The notes under the pieces were generated by a model. The model made no database searches. It worked only from the letters and a program-made list of their open reading frames with translations, and had not been told where the DNA came from. The position numbers and the translations under genes were made by a program. Shown piece after piece: positions 53,614 to 61,862 of a stretch of 64,000 nucleotides of DNA; position 1 is the first letter of the stretch; each line of letters starts with the position of its first letter. Origin of the DNA: Clostridium yunnanense. GTDB lineage: Bacteria; Bacillota; Clostridia; Clostridiales; Clostridiaceae. The stretch is from contig NZ_JAENHN010000010.1 in the NCBI RefSeq assembly GCF_016595795.1, positions 372,001 through 436,000 on the forward strand, read 5' to 3'.

Positions 53614-54630
53614 GTGATAAATCTTGGAATTATAGGTTGTTCCAGTATAGTATCTAGAGCCATAATAACTCCAGCAAAAGAAGTAAAAGGGCTTAGAGTC
53701 TATGGAATTGCAAGCAGAAACCCAGAGAACGCAAGAAGGTATGCTAAGGAGTATGGTATAGAAAAGGCTTTTGAAAGCTATGAAGAACTTCTTGAATGTG
53801 AAGCTATAAATTGTGTTTATATAGCTCTTCCAAATGATCTTCATAAAGAGTGGATAATAAAGGCTATTAAAGCAAGAAAGCACATATTAGTAGAAAAGCC
53901 TATGTGTTTAAGTAAAGCGGAGTTTGATGAGATACTCAGTGAGTTATCAGAAAAAGATATTAAGCTATTAGAAGGTGTTATGATAAAACATCATCCTTGG
54001 CAAGCTGCCATAAAAGAGATGATTACTTCTGAAAAGTATGGAAAGCTTGAAATTATAAATACCTATGCATGCATAGTACCAAAAGGTAACAATGTTAATA
54101 GCTATAGGAACTTTCCTGAAAGAGGGGGAGGAGCTTTTTATGATTTAAGCTGTTACTGGCTTCAATTTTTACAAGAAGTAGTAGGACTTAATCCGATATA
54201 CTATGAAGGTAACTCCAGTTTTAATGGACCAAATGGTATTGACTCTACCTTTTCTGCAAAGATGAGATATGAAGATCAATTTGAAACAGGATTTATATCT
54301 TCCTTTGAACTTCCATATAAGGTAGAACAACATATAGAATTTGAAAAGGCAAAGGTAGTAGTAAAAGACTTTTTTAGAGCGTGCCTTGGTAACTTCAAAA
54401 TTAATGTTTTAATAGAAGAAAAAGCTACAGGTAATAAAGAGAAATTACAGTTTGATGCTGCCAATTACTATACAAACCAGCTTAAGTTTTTAGTTGATGT
54501 AGTTGAAGGCAGAAAAGAGAGTATACCAATACATGAATCTTACGAGAGAATAAAGTTAATGGAAGACATATATAATTCGGCGAAATCATCAATAAAAAGT
54601 TATAAAGGAGCAGAGGTGTATAATGGCTAA
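53614..54630 (+). CDS. Gfo/Idh/MocA-family oxidoreductase of the biosynthetic cluster
   Basis: A 338-residue NAD(P)-dependent oxidoreductase. Rossmann start LGIIGCSSIVSRAIITPAKE, motif ILVEKPMCLSKAEF near residue 92, and a substrate domain with RGGGAFYDLSCYWLQFLQEV. The GTG start follows AGGAAGGTGA. It overlaps the ketosynthase-like gene by 8 bp. Likely role is oxidation or reduction of a sugar or polyol part of the product. Confidence 0.9.
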   Translation: MINLGIIGCSSIVSRAIITPAKEVKGLRVYGIASRNPENARRYAKEYGIEKAFESYEELLECEAINCVYIALPNDLHKEWIIKAIKARKHILVEKPMCLSKAEFDEILSELSEKDIKLLEGVMIKHHPWQAAIKEMITSEKYGKLEIINTYACIVPKGNNVNSYRNFPERGGGAFYDLSCYWLQFLQEVVGLNPIYYEGNSSFNGPNGIDSTFSAKMRYEDQFETGFISSFELPYKVEQHIEFEKAKVVVKDFFRACLGNFKINVLIEEKATGNKEKLQFDAANYYTNQLKFLVDVVEGRKESIPIHESYERIKLMEDIYNSAKSSIKSYKGAEVYNG

Positions 54631-55609
54631 GATATTATATTCAGATTATTATATTCCTGAAAATATAGTTTCAGCAGAGGAAATACTTTTTAAATCAAAT
54701 CAGTTCAGACAAGCAAGCGGCGAGATGGATATTTATGAAAGTATTGAGAAGTATGTTAAAGAAACAAATTTACACAGTATAGCAGTTGGAAGAAAAGATG
54801 AAATTGTAGAAGTGCTATCTAAGCTTGTTGAAAGAATGCTTGATAAGCTTGATATAGATAAATCTAAAATAAAAACAATCTTCTATACAAGCTATGAAGA
54901 ATATATCTATGGTGGAAATATAAGTGTCCCACATTATCTTCAAGAAAAATTTCAATTAAATGATGCAACAGTAGTGATACTTAACCAAGATTGTTCAAGT
55001 ACAATTCAAGCCATAAAAATGGCTAATTCACTTAATGTAATAGAAGGCGAATTTTCACTAATAATTTCACCTTATTTTTTGAGTGATGATGAAGAGCGCT
55101 TTATAGAATTTACCATATTAGGTGATGGAGCAGGCATAATGCTAATTGGGGATGATATAGACCAAAAAGGCTTTAATATAGTGGGATCAACTTCAGCTTC
55201 CAATGGTCGCATGAGTGTTGCTGCATATAATTTTGATAAAAGCGCAGAGTTAGTTGACCCATATTACAATTACTTGAAGAACAAAATGGGAACCTTTGAA
55301 GCTATGAGAAGGGTATTTTCAAAATTAGTAGCTTCAAATGAAGAAAAGTTTAAGAATGCAAATAAAATCATAATTCAGAACATAGCTGATAATTTCTTTA
55401 ATACTTATTATAAGATGTACAAGGTTCCTGATGATAGCTTTTATAATAACTACCTTGGTGGACACATCGGAGATGTTGATATAATAAGGAATTTCAAAGA
55501 TTTCACAGAAGAAAATAACTTTAAAATAGGAGATGAAATCATTTTACTAGCTATTGGTTCTGATTTTATGGGAATGAATAGTGGGGCGGTTTTCTTAAAG
55601 TATTTCTAG
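54623..55609 (+). CDS. Ketosynthase III (FabH)-like protein with changed catalytic triad
   Basis: A 328-residue thiolase-fold protein. The nucleophile Cys124 lies in LNQDCSSTIQAIKMA, and LGDGAGIMLIGD matches the FabH GDGAGA segment. The region that should hold catalytic His reads IIIQNIADNF (Gln252 at the expected place) and the region of catalytic Asn reads GGHIGDVD. KAS III proteins with altered His/Asn often act as acyltransferases rather than condensing enzymes. It may move an acyl group from the ACP to an acceptor (inference). AAAGGAGCAGAGG precedes the ATG; translationally coupled to the gene before. Confidence 0.83.
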   Translation: MAKILYSDYYIPENIVSAEEILFKSNQFRQASGEMDIYESIEKYVKETNLHSIAVGRKDEIVEVLSKLVERMLDKLDIDKSKIKTIFYTSYEEYIYGGNISVPHYLQEKFQLNDATVVILNQDCSSTIQAIKMANSLNVIEGEFSLIISPYFLSDDEERFIEFTILGDGAGIMLIGDDIDQKGFNIVGSTSASNGRMSVAAYNFDKSAELVDPYYNYLKNKMGTFEAMRRVFSKLVASNEEKFKNANKIIIQNIADNFFNTYYKMYKVPDDSFYNNYLGGHIGDVDIIRNFKDFTEENNFKIGDEIILLAIGSDFMGMNSGAVFLKYF

Positions 55610-55617
55610 TTATAATT

Positions 55618-55830
55618 CTAGTTGTTTGATTTGACTTTTTTAAAACAGCGGATATTTATAAGTAGACCGATAACCAACAATGTTCCAGATATAACATATA
55701 TTAAGCTATTTGTTTTACTCCATAGAAAGAAGGTACCTAATATTACAACTGCTAACAGGAGCCATAAAGAGTAAATTATTATAGTACAAATTTTAGTGTT
55801 TAGTGAATTTTCACTATGATTAGTTTTCAT
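55618..55830 (-). CDS. Small two-helix membrane protein
   Basis: A 70-residue protein with helices at about residues 17-36 and 41-60 and a basic tail CFKKVKSNN. AAGAGAGG precedes the start on the minus strand. No family recognised. It is convergent with the ketosynthase-like gene, only nine bases apart, and is the nearest candidate for an export or immunity helper of the cluster, though nothing proves that link. Confidence 0.6.
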   Translation of the reverse strand: MKTNHSENSLNTKICTIIIYSLWLLLAVVILGTFFLWSKTNSLIYVISGTLLVIGLLINIRCFKKVKSNN

Positions 55831-55975
55831 AATATAAACCTCTCTTAAATATAAAAATAAATTAAATCAATATGAGTTTATTGTGTTTGATTTATTATAC
55901 ATCTATGGATAATAAAGTCAAGTGAGCTTGTAGAGTTTATGTTTAAAAGTTAATAGGAGCATTATAGCAAAAATT

Positions 55976-56012
55976 AAAGTCGCTGAATAATTTTGTTTCA
56001 GCGACTTTTCTA
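55976..56012. terminator. Hairpin terminator near the end of the cluster
   Basis: AAAGTCGCTGAA and TTTCAGCGACTTTT pair with a short loop. The same GCTGAA/TTCAGC core occurs in the terminator at 47477. The gap 55831-56355 otherwise holds only a family-2 repeat and AT-rich DNA. Confidence 0.75.
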
Positions 56013-56038
56013 ATGTAAAGGAAATTATAACCTCTTAT

Positions 56039-56135
56039 AGATGAACCGCTTTATAATTGAATTTATATTTTCAAATTCTCCTCTCAGAACCCAGAGGAGT
56101 TTTAAAAATAGATTTCGGATTGAAGTTGTTCATCT
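56039..56135 (+). repeat. Family-2 palindromic repeat, copy 4
   Basis: 97 bp with ends AGATGAACCGCTTTA and TGAAGTTGTTCATCT, central hairpin CTCCTCT-CAGAACC-CAGAGGAG and TTTTAAAAATAGATTTCGG. Full-length match to copy 2. Confidence 0.8.
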
Positions 56136-56355
56136 TTATAAATTATAAAGTATATTATAAGGATTAATTAAGTTTTACCATAATATAGATCTAATGGTAT
56201 TTTCAAAATCTGAAAATCATAAAAATTTACATAGCAATGGTTGAATGCAAAGGTTTACTTATCTATACTTATAAGTAGGTTAAAAAAAACATGTATAAAG
56301 TAAGATTTAATTAAATCAAATAAATTATTGATAAGAGTATAAGGGGGAATTTTGT

Positions 56356-57093
56356 ATGAAACTAATTATAAATGCAGATGATTTTGGTTTTACAAGAGGT
56401 GTTAATCTAGGAATATTAGAGGCTTTTAAAGAAGGCGTCGTGACATCTACCTCAATGCTTACAAATGCGCCTGGTTTTGAACACGGAATAGAATTAATGA
56501 GACAAAACAAAAATTTAAAAGTAGGTATACATTTAGTATTAACAGCTGGTAAACCGCTAACTGATGGACTAAAAACATTAGTAAATGAAAAAGGTTTTTT
56601 TGAACATAATTTTGAAAAGATAGAAGCTGCGGATGAAGAAGAAATTAGAAAAGAGTATAGAGCGCAAATAGATAAGTTTTTAAGTACGGGCTTTAAACCA
56701 ACTCATATTGATTTTCATCATGGAGCAACAAACAAAAACTTTGCAATTGCTGTACAGTTTGCCAAAGAGTTAGGTATTCCTATGAGAGGACTTACAAGCG
56801 ATGCTGAAAAGTATATGGATTCAAAAGGTGTAATACATTCTCATAATTTCTGTGAAAAGTTCTATGGTCAAGAAAGTATAAGTGAAGAGGCATTAATTAA
56901 AGTTTTAGAAGAAAGTAAGTATTTAAGTGAAGTGGAATTAATGACTCATCCAGCGTATATAGATAAAGATCTTTTAACTTTGAGCAGCTACAATACTCAA
57001 AGAGCTTACGAACTTGAAACTCTTAAAAGCGAAAAGGTAGTTAAATATATAGAAGCTAATAATATAAAGCTAATTAATTTTACAGATATATAA
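56356..57093 (+). CDS. ChbG/YdjC-type carbohydrate deacetylase
   Basis: A 245-residue enzyme of the YdjC family, which removes acetyl groups from N-acetylated oligosaccharides such as chitobiose. NADDFGFTRGVNLGILEAF at residues 5-23 carries the metal Asp pair; KVGIHLVLTAGKPL, HIDFHHG and MTHPAYID supply the metal-binding and catalytic His residues. AAGGGGGAA precedes the ATG. It stands alone; no chitobiose transporter is adjacent. Confidence 0.9.
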   Translation: MKLIINADDFGFTRGVNLGILEAFKEGVVTSTSMLTNAPGFEHGIELMRQNKNLKVGIHLVLTAGKPLTDGLKTLVNEKGFFEHNFEKIEAADEEEIRKEYRAQIDKFLSTGFKPTHIDFHHGATNKNFAIAVQFAKELGIPMRGLTSDAEKYMDSKGVIHSHNFCEKFYGQESISEEALIKVLEESKYLSEVELMTHPAYIDKDLLTLSSYNTQRAYELETLKSEKVVKYIEANNIKLINFTDI

Positions 57094-57227
57094 CTTTTTA
57101 ACTTCTTTTGATTATATAATTTTTAAATCATACATTTATAAAATCATATAAATATATAGATTTATCAATGCTTCAGCACAAAGATGTGATTATTTTAATT
57201 ACTGAAGTAATCTATCAGTTCAGCGGA

Positions 57228-57332
57228 ATAGATAATCTAGTTAACAAAACTAAGTGATACTTCTGTTAACCATTAATGGTAATAGGATAGGAGTATCAAA
57301 TATATATTATATTTGGAGCTACTTTGTCTATA
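57228..57332 (+). repeat. Family-1 terminal-inverted-repeat element, copy C
   Basis: 105 bp from ATAGATAATCTAGTT to GGAGCTACTTTGTCTAT; the inner AAAACTAAGTGATACTTCTG and TTAAC are identical to the reverse complement of copy B. The right terminal repeat is partly eroded. Confidence 0.72.
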
Positions 57333-57375
57333 GCTACGTAGCAACTAGTATGAGTCATAAGATGGGGTGAAGAAC

Positions 57376-58167
57376 TTGGAGAGGAAAATAGCTTTTTTTG
57401 ATATAGATGGAACATTGATTTGTTCTAATGGCAAAGAGGTAATAATGCCTGAAAGCACTAAGATAGCTATAAGAGAGTTTAGAAAAAGAGGACACTTAGC
57501 TTTTGTATGTAGTGGAAGACCTATAAGATTTATAATCCAGCAATTCGGAGAAGATATGTTTGATGGATATATAGCAGGTAATGGAACTCACATATCTTAT
57601 GAAGGAAAAGATGTATATCATAGAGTAATTGATAAGGAAACTATAAAGAGCTTACAAAAATCTTTTGATGAACTAGACATAACTTGTTGCTTTAATGGAT
57701 TTCATGAGGGATATGCTTATAACATGACTGTAGAAAGAGTTGATGAATATAATGCTCAGTTCAAAGGGCAGCCATATCTAATAAAAGAATGGGATATAAA
57801 TGATATAGAGGTGAATACACTAGATGTGTTTTACTCTAAAGAAGAGAACTTGAAAAAATGTATTGAGTATTTCAAGGATAAACTTGTTTTTAATTCTCAT
57901 GGACCACACATGTCCGCAGACGTTTCTTTTAGCGATTGGGGAAAATCTCATGCTATAGAACATTTTATAAAAATATCAGGGATGAATATTGAAGATACTT
58001 TTGCTTTTGGTGACGGCTATAATGACATAGAGATGATTAAAACAGTAAAAACAGGAATCGCTATGGGAAATGCAGTAGAAGACTTAAAGAAAGTAGCCAG
58101 CTATGTGACTTCAAGTATTCTTGAAGATGGAATCTATAATGCAATGAAGGAATTTAGTCTTATATAA
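57376..58167 (+). CDS. HAD-superfamily Cof-type (IIB) phosphatase
   Basis: A 263-residue sugar- or nucleotide-phosphate phosphatase. Motif I FFDIDGTL with both catalytic Asp residues, motif II VCSGRP, the Lys in WGKSHAIE and motif IV FGDGYNDIEM are all present, with a type IIB cap in between. The TTG start at 57376 follows GGGGTGA; a GTG at 57367 overlaps that site. Substrate unknown. A terminator follows at 58259. Confidence 0.9.
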   Translation: MERKIAFFDIDGTLICSNGKEVIMPESTKIAIREFRKRGHLAFVCSGRPIRFIIQQFGEDMFDGYIAGNGTHISYEGKDVYHRVIDKETIKSLQKSFDELDITCCFNGFHEGYAYNMTVERVDEYNAQFKGQPYLIKEWDINDIEVNTLDVFYSKEENLKKCIEYFKDKLVFNSHGPHMSADVSFSDWGKSHAIEHFIKISGMNIEDTFAFGDGYNDIEMIKTVKTGIAMGNAVEDLKKVASYVTSSILEDGIYNAMKEFSLI

Positions 58168-58258
58168 AGATTAGTTATGAAAATCAATTTGCACCGTATA
58201 GTGAATTAATTGATTTTATAAAGATGGATGACTTTATAATTGAATAAATAAGCTCAGC

Positions 58259-58300
58259 AAAGGAAAGGTTTGATTTTTGAAACCTTTCCTTTAATTTTTA
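58259..58300 (+). terminator. Terminator after the Cof-type phosphatase gene
   Basis: AAAGGAAAGGTTT (58259-58271) and AAACCTTTCCTTT (58280-58292) form a perfect 13-bp stem followed by AATTTTTA. Confidence 0.88.
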
Positions 58301-58378
58301 TAATATATAAAAATTAAGTAATAAGCTTCATCAATTAATTATCTAAAATATCGTTACTTTAATATTTTAAGAACAAAG

Positions 58379-58540
58379 CTATTCTGATACAAGAATTTCT
58401 TAATTTATTCTTCTTAACTTATGTTCAGAAAAAGATGATGCGCAAAAAACTCAATTAAGAAGAGATGGATATATTCCATCTTTATATTAGCATTTTTATT
58501 ATTTTAACTGACTACTATAAAAGGAAGCATATCAGAATAG
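58379..58540. repeat. 162-bp region bounded by an 11-bp inverted repeat
   Basis: CTATTCTGATA at 58379 and TATCAGAATAG at 58530 are inverted copies. It lies upstream of the transposase-derived ORF and may be a remnant element end or chance pairing; nothing else is seen between 58300 and 58669 apart from the short palindrome AGATGGATATATTCCATCT. Confidence 0.35.
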
Positions 58541-58669
58541 TACTTAAGTTAATTTTTATAGTATGCAACTATTTGTTAAATAAATGTTGGTAATGATTAA
58601 AAAAATGAACATGTGGCAAGCATTAAGAGGATAGTCTAATTATTAAAATTTCTTAGTGAGGTGTTCTTT

Positions 58670-59566
58670 TTGCTACAGCATGATGTTAAACTTAAAAAAT
58701 TTGATCTGCATACTAATGATGTTCTAAAAAGAGATTTTTATAAAAATAGAGTTGTAGAGACTTGTCCAATTTGTGAGTCAAATTGGTATATTAAATATGG
58801 CTTTTATAATGGAATTCAAAGATATAAATGCAAAGTATGCGAAAAGACTTTTTCACGTACAACTAACTCATTGTGGAGTTATTCAAAAAAGAATACTAGA
58901 ACTTGGGTGGAATTTACTGAATTAATGACAGAAAATAAAACTTTGAAGTTTTGCGCTGATAAGTTAAATATAAGTATTGGGACGGCTTTTTATTGGAGAC
59001 ATAAAATACTTGAGGCGTTAAGTATAGACTCAACTCCAGATAATTTATCAGGAGTTGTACATGTTGGAAAAGTTATTATAAAAGAAAACTTCAAAGGGTG
59101 TAGGGATGCAGAAATGCTAGCTTCCGTAGCTCCAAGAGAAAACATCTTTATCATTGGTGCAAAAGGGAAAGAAGACTCTATGTTTATAAAACCGATATTT
59201 AAGTTTAAGTATCGCTGGGATAATGATGCTTTCAATGAAAAAGTCTATTCTAAAATAGAAAAGAAATCGTACATAGCTCCATATGGAGATAGATATATAA
59301 AGTTAGTAGCAATGAAACATAATAGAAATAAATCTATTAAGGTAGAGACCGAATATAGAATAAAATATCTTTGGCCAAATCTAAAAAAATGGCTATCAAT
59401 CTTCCATGGGGTGGCTTCAAAGTACCTGCAAAGATACCTTAGTTTTTTCATAATCATGAACTTGGATAAGGTTATTGACTATATGGACTTAATCTATGAT
59501 AGATTATTTGAAGGAAATCGATTTATGAAAACTGATGAGATAAGAATTAGAAGTTCACTTTTTTAA
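58670..59566 (+). CDS. IS1595-type transposase-derived protein lacking DDE residues
   Basis: A 298-residue intact ORF. The N-terminal zinc ribbon (CPICESNWYIKYG, CKVCEKTFSRTT), the helical segment WVEFTELMTENKTLKFCADK and ISIGTAFYWRHKIL are typical of IS1595-like transposases, as is the C-terminal LKKWLSIFHGVASKYLQRYL. The catalytic core is altered: where such enzymes read EADET, this one reads VHVGKVII, and the second Asp region reads IAPYGDRYIK. No flanking terminal repeats were found. It may be a domesticated DNA-binding protein or a dead transposase. The TTG start at 58670 follows TGAGGTG. Confidence 0.78.
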   Translation: MLQHDVKLKKFDLHTNDVLKRDFYKNRVVETCPICESNWYIKYGFYNGIQRYKCKVCEKTFSRTTNSLWSYSKKNTRTWVEFTELMTENKTLKFCADKLNISIGTAFYWRHKILEALSIDSTPDNLSGVVHVGKVIIKENFKGCRDAEMLASVAPRENIFIIGAKGKEDSMFIKPIFKFKYRWDNDAFNEKVYSKIEKKSYIAPYGDRYIKLVAMKHNRNKSIKVETEYRIKYLWPNLKKWLSIFHGVASKYLQRYLSFFIIMNLDKVIDYMDLIYDRLFEGNRFMKTDEIRIRSSLF

Positions 59567-60008
59567 AAATAAAAATTAACACTGGGGTTGTCCGTTTTTT
59601 GCATAGATATTTACCAACATTTAATTGATATATAACTATATAAAGGAAAAATATAATGTAAGTGTAGAGCTTGCGAAAATAATAATGTGGTCGTTGGAAA
59701 ATATACTATTATAAATATTCTCCTAATCTACTACATGTTTTCAGTGAAATTTGAAAAGAACTTGCCTTATTGAACTGAGATATTGGACTACTTTGCAGCT
59801 GAAGAGGCAATTATGTAGAATTTTCATTAATGACGTTCACATTAGATATTTATATATATTTAAATTCTATTTAATTTGATCAATCAATTAATATATTAAA
59901 ATGTATTTAATCCAATATTTCTATGAATGAAACCTATTGGAACATATATATATATAATAAAGTTTTCCTGATTGTAAAATAAAAGATACAGTATTTTAAA
60001 ATTAGGTT
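59567..60008. other. Gene-free AT-rich stretch
   Basis: No supportable gene, hairpin or repeat. It contains an ATATATATATAT run near 59947. It lies between the transposase-derived ORF and a decayed gene, suggesting a region of gene loss. Confidence 0.5.
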
Positions 60009-60404
60009 TTAACTAATTGAAGCAATACCGTGCATTATCAGATATAGCCCAAGTGAATAAATCCCCATTATTGCTTATATTACTGGTATTATAGAAAGTT
60101 TGTTATTTTTGCATGTATAAAAGTGTAAGGCAAATGAAATTAGAATTATAGTAAGTACAATAATCCATATCCTAAAAAGCATAAATGGGAACATAACTAT
60201 TCAAAGTCATGAAATGATTGATACTGTTGCCAATGGCACTTTTACTTCCTTATTTACTATAAAAAATAAAACTCCGAATAAAATAGATAATAAAGATATG
60301 CAGAGCCAAGTTATTTCTAGTCTATGGTATAAATTACACATTGGTTTTTATTGTTTTTTCAATAATTTTATATCAAGAATCAATATGAAATTGGGAGGGG
60401 GCAT
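60009..60404 (-). pseudogene. Decayed small membrane protein gene
   Basis: One minus-strand frame reads MPPPNFILILDIKLLKKQ, stop, KPMCNLYHRLEITWLC, SLLSILFGVLFFIVNKEV, two TGA stops, MFPFMLFRIWIIVLTIILIS, FALHFYTCKNN, a TAA stop, and AIMGIYSLGLYLIMHGIAS before the final TAA. Four internal stops in one unshifted frame with three or four clear membrane helices point to a gene inactivated by point mutations. Family not recognised. Confidence 0.55.
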
Positions 60405-60465
60405 TTCAATTTACAATTCACGTTGATATAATGGAGGATAAGGAAAGTATTTTAGGAGGGGAGGG

Positions 60466-61038
60466 ATGATCATGACCAAAGATAGAAAGGCAGTATTTTT
60501 AGATATGCAGGGAACCCTAGGGGGAACAGGTGTAGATGATATTACTAATTTTGAGTTTTATCCATTTTCAATAGAGGCATTAAGGCTATTAAATGAAAAC
60601 GGAATATTGGCCATTGTGATTACAAATCAAAGCAATATATCAAGGGGAATAATTTCTCAAAAAGACTTTGAGGATAAAATGGATGTACTTAATAAAGAGC
60701 TGGCTGAAAAAGGTGTCTATTTTGATGATGTTTATTGTTGCCCACACACAAGAGAAGACAAGTGTACTTGTAAGAAACCATTAGTAGGTTTAATTGAAGC
60801 TGCAGTTAAGAAGCATGATGTAGATATAAAAGAAAGCTTCGTGATAGGTGATATGGGGAATAGTGATATAGTTTTAGCTAGAAATGCTGGCGCAAAGGGA
60901 ATATTAGTTTTGACAGGGGTAGGTAAAGCAAGTCTAACGAGTTTTAGACATACATGGGAAGGTTATGATGCAGACTTCGTGGCTGATGATGTGCTAGAAG
61001 CAGTGAAATGGATTTTAAGTAGTGCATCAATTAAATAA
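60466..61038 (+). CDS. GmhB-like HAD-IIIA protein with Asp-to-Gln change in motif I
   Basis: A 190-residue HAD protein like heptose-bisphosphate or histidinol-phosphate phosphatases. Motif I reads FLDMQGTL: the nucleophile Asp13 is kept but the second Asp, the usual general acid/base, is Gln15. Motif II VITNQSNISRG, the zinc-binding CCPHTREDKCTCKKP and motif IV VIGDMGNSDI are intact. AGGAGGGGAGGG precedes ATG 60466. Loss of the second Asp should slow phosphatase turnover, so it may bind or transfer phosphate, or use another residue. Confidence 0.85.
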   Translation: MIMTKDRKAVFLDMQGTLGGTGVDDITNFEFYPFSIEALRLLNENGILAIVITNQSNISRGIISQKDFEDKMDVLNKELAEKGVYFDDVYCCPHTREDKCTCKKPLVGLIEAAVKKHDVDIKESFVIGDMGNSDIVLARNAGAKGILVLTGVGKASLTSFRHTWEGYDADFVADDVLEAVKWILSSASIK

Positions 61039-61041
61039 AAT

Positions 61042-61084
61042 AGGTATCTAGCTTTATTATTTGAACAAAGCTGGATACCTGTTG
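61042..61084. terminator. Hairpin after the GmhB-like gene
   Basis: AGGTATCTAGCTTT and AAAGCTGGATACCT pair around a short loop. The GGTATCYAG core recurs in the terminator at 63476. Confidence 0.7.
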
Positions 61085-61166
61085 CGGGTTATATCTAGCA
61101 TAAATTGGCTAATGAGAGATTTATAGTTATAAAGTTCAGCGAGTATTGTTTATGTGAAGCTGCCAT

Positions 61167-61862
61167 CTAATTAATTTGTTTTTTATAATTTCTAAAAGAA
61201 AATAATATAAATAGTAAGCATAAAATAGCAGTCCAAATCAGAGCAGAATAATTTTGACCCTGTGATATATAGCCCATTTGATAAACTTGTATCTTCCTAA
61301 AAATAGGAAGACTAAGCAGTGAGAAACCTACGGTGTTCATAAAAATAAAAGCTATAAAAACAAGTACTAGAAGCCATTTTCTGTGAACTAATAAGTAATT
61401 AAACTTAGCTTGAAAATATGATATGGCCTGAAACCTAGGAAGAAACAAAATGCATAGTACTATTAGGGATAGAACAGTATTAATAGCTAAACTTATGTAC
61501 ATAAGCTCATTAGAATATAAATCAATTTCTTTAAAGAAGCTTGTGGTAATGAATAAGGTTAAACTTGCTGTGAGCTTTTGTGAAAAGCTTATTATTAAAT
61601 ATCCAGTAAGAAGCCAAAGGAATTTCTTTATCCATAAAAAGTTCGAGTTAACTATGCTGTATTCGCTTGTAAGTAAATCCACTGAACCTAATCTACTACA
61701 AGCAACATAAAAAGCTTCTTCTTCAGTTAGGGTCTTTTTCTTAAGAGCATCTATTTCATCTAGAAGATGACTTTCTAGTTCTTCAATATCAGAACTAGTT
61801 AGTGAATTACTAGCAGACAGTTTTTTCTTCCAATCAATTAATGACTTTTCTAATTGAAACAT
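61167..61862 (-). CDS. Membrane protein with permease-prefix (DUF1700-like) domain
   Basis: A 231-residue protein: an N-terminal cytoplasmic helical domain (residues 1-75, with DIEELESHLLDEIDALKKK and EEAFYVACSRLGS), then four membrane helices between about 85 and 225. Such proteins are commonly encoded directly after a PadR regulator, and this one overlaps the PadR gene by 13 bp. ATG 61862 follows GGGGGGA. Function in the family is not settled; it is thought to act with PadR in envelope or transport control. Confidence 0.8.
   Translation of the reverse strand: MFQLEKSLIDWKKKLSASNSLTSSDIEELESHLLDEIDALKKKTLTEEEAFYVACSRLGSVDLLTSEYSIVNSNFLWIKKFLWLLTGYLIISFSQKLTASLTLFITTSFFKEIDLYSNELMYISLAINTVLSLIVLCILFLPRFQAISYFQAKFNYLLVHRKWLLVLVFIAFIFMNTVGFSLLSLPIFRKIQVYQMGYISQGQNYSALIWTAILCLLFILFSFRNYKKQIN

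Noticed and set aside
35664-57332. CRISPR array from the repeated intergenic sequences
   Set aside because: Copies are far apart, about 100 bp each and diverged, with no spacers and no cas genes.
58221-58250. Possible fifth family-2 copy (AGATGGATGACTTTATAATTGA)
   Set aside because: Only one end is present, without hairpin or second terminal repeat.
60214-60426. Plus-strand 70-residue open frame upstream of the GmhB-like gene
   Set aside because: No ribosome site, and it lies antisense to the decayed membrane gene, which explains the sequence better.
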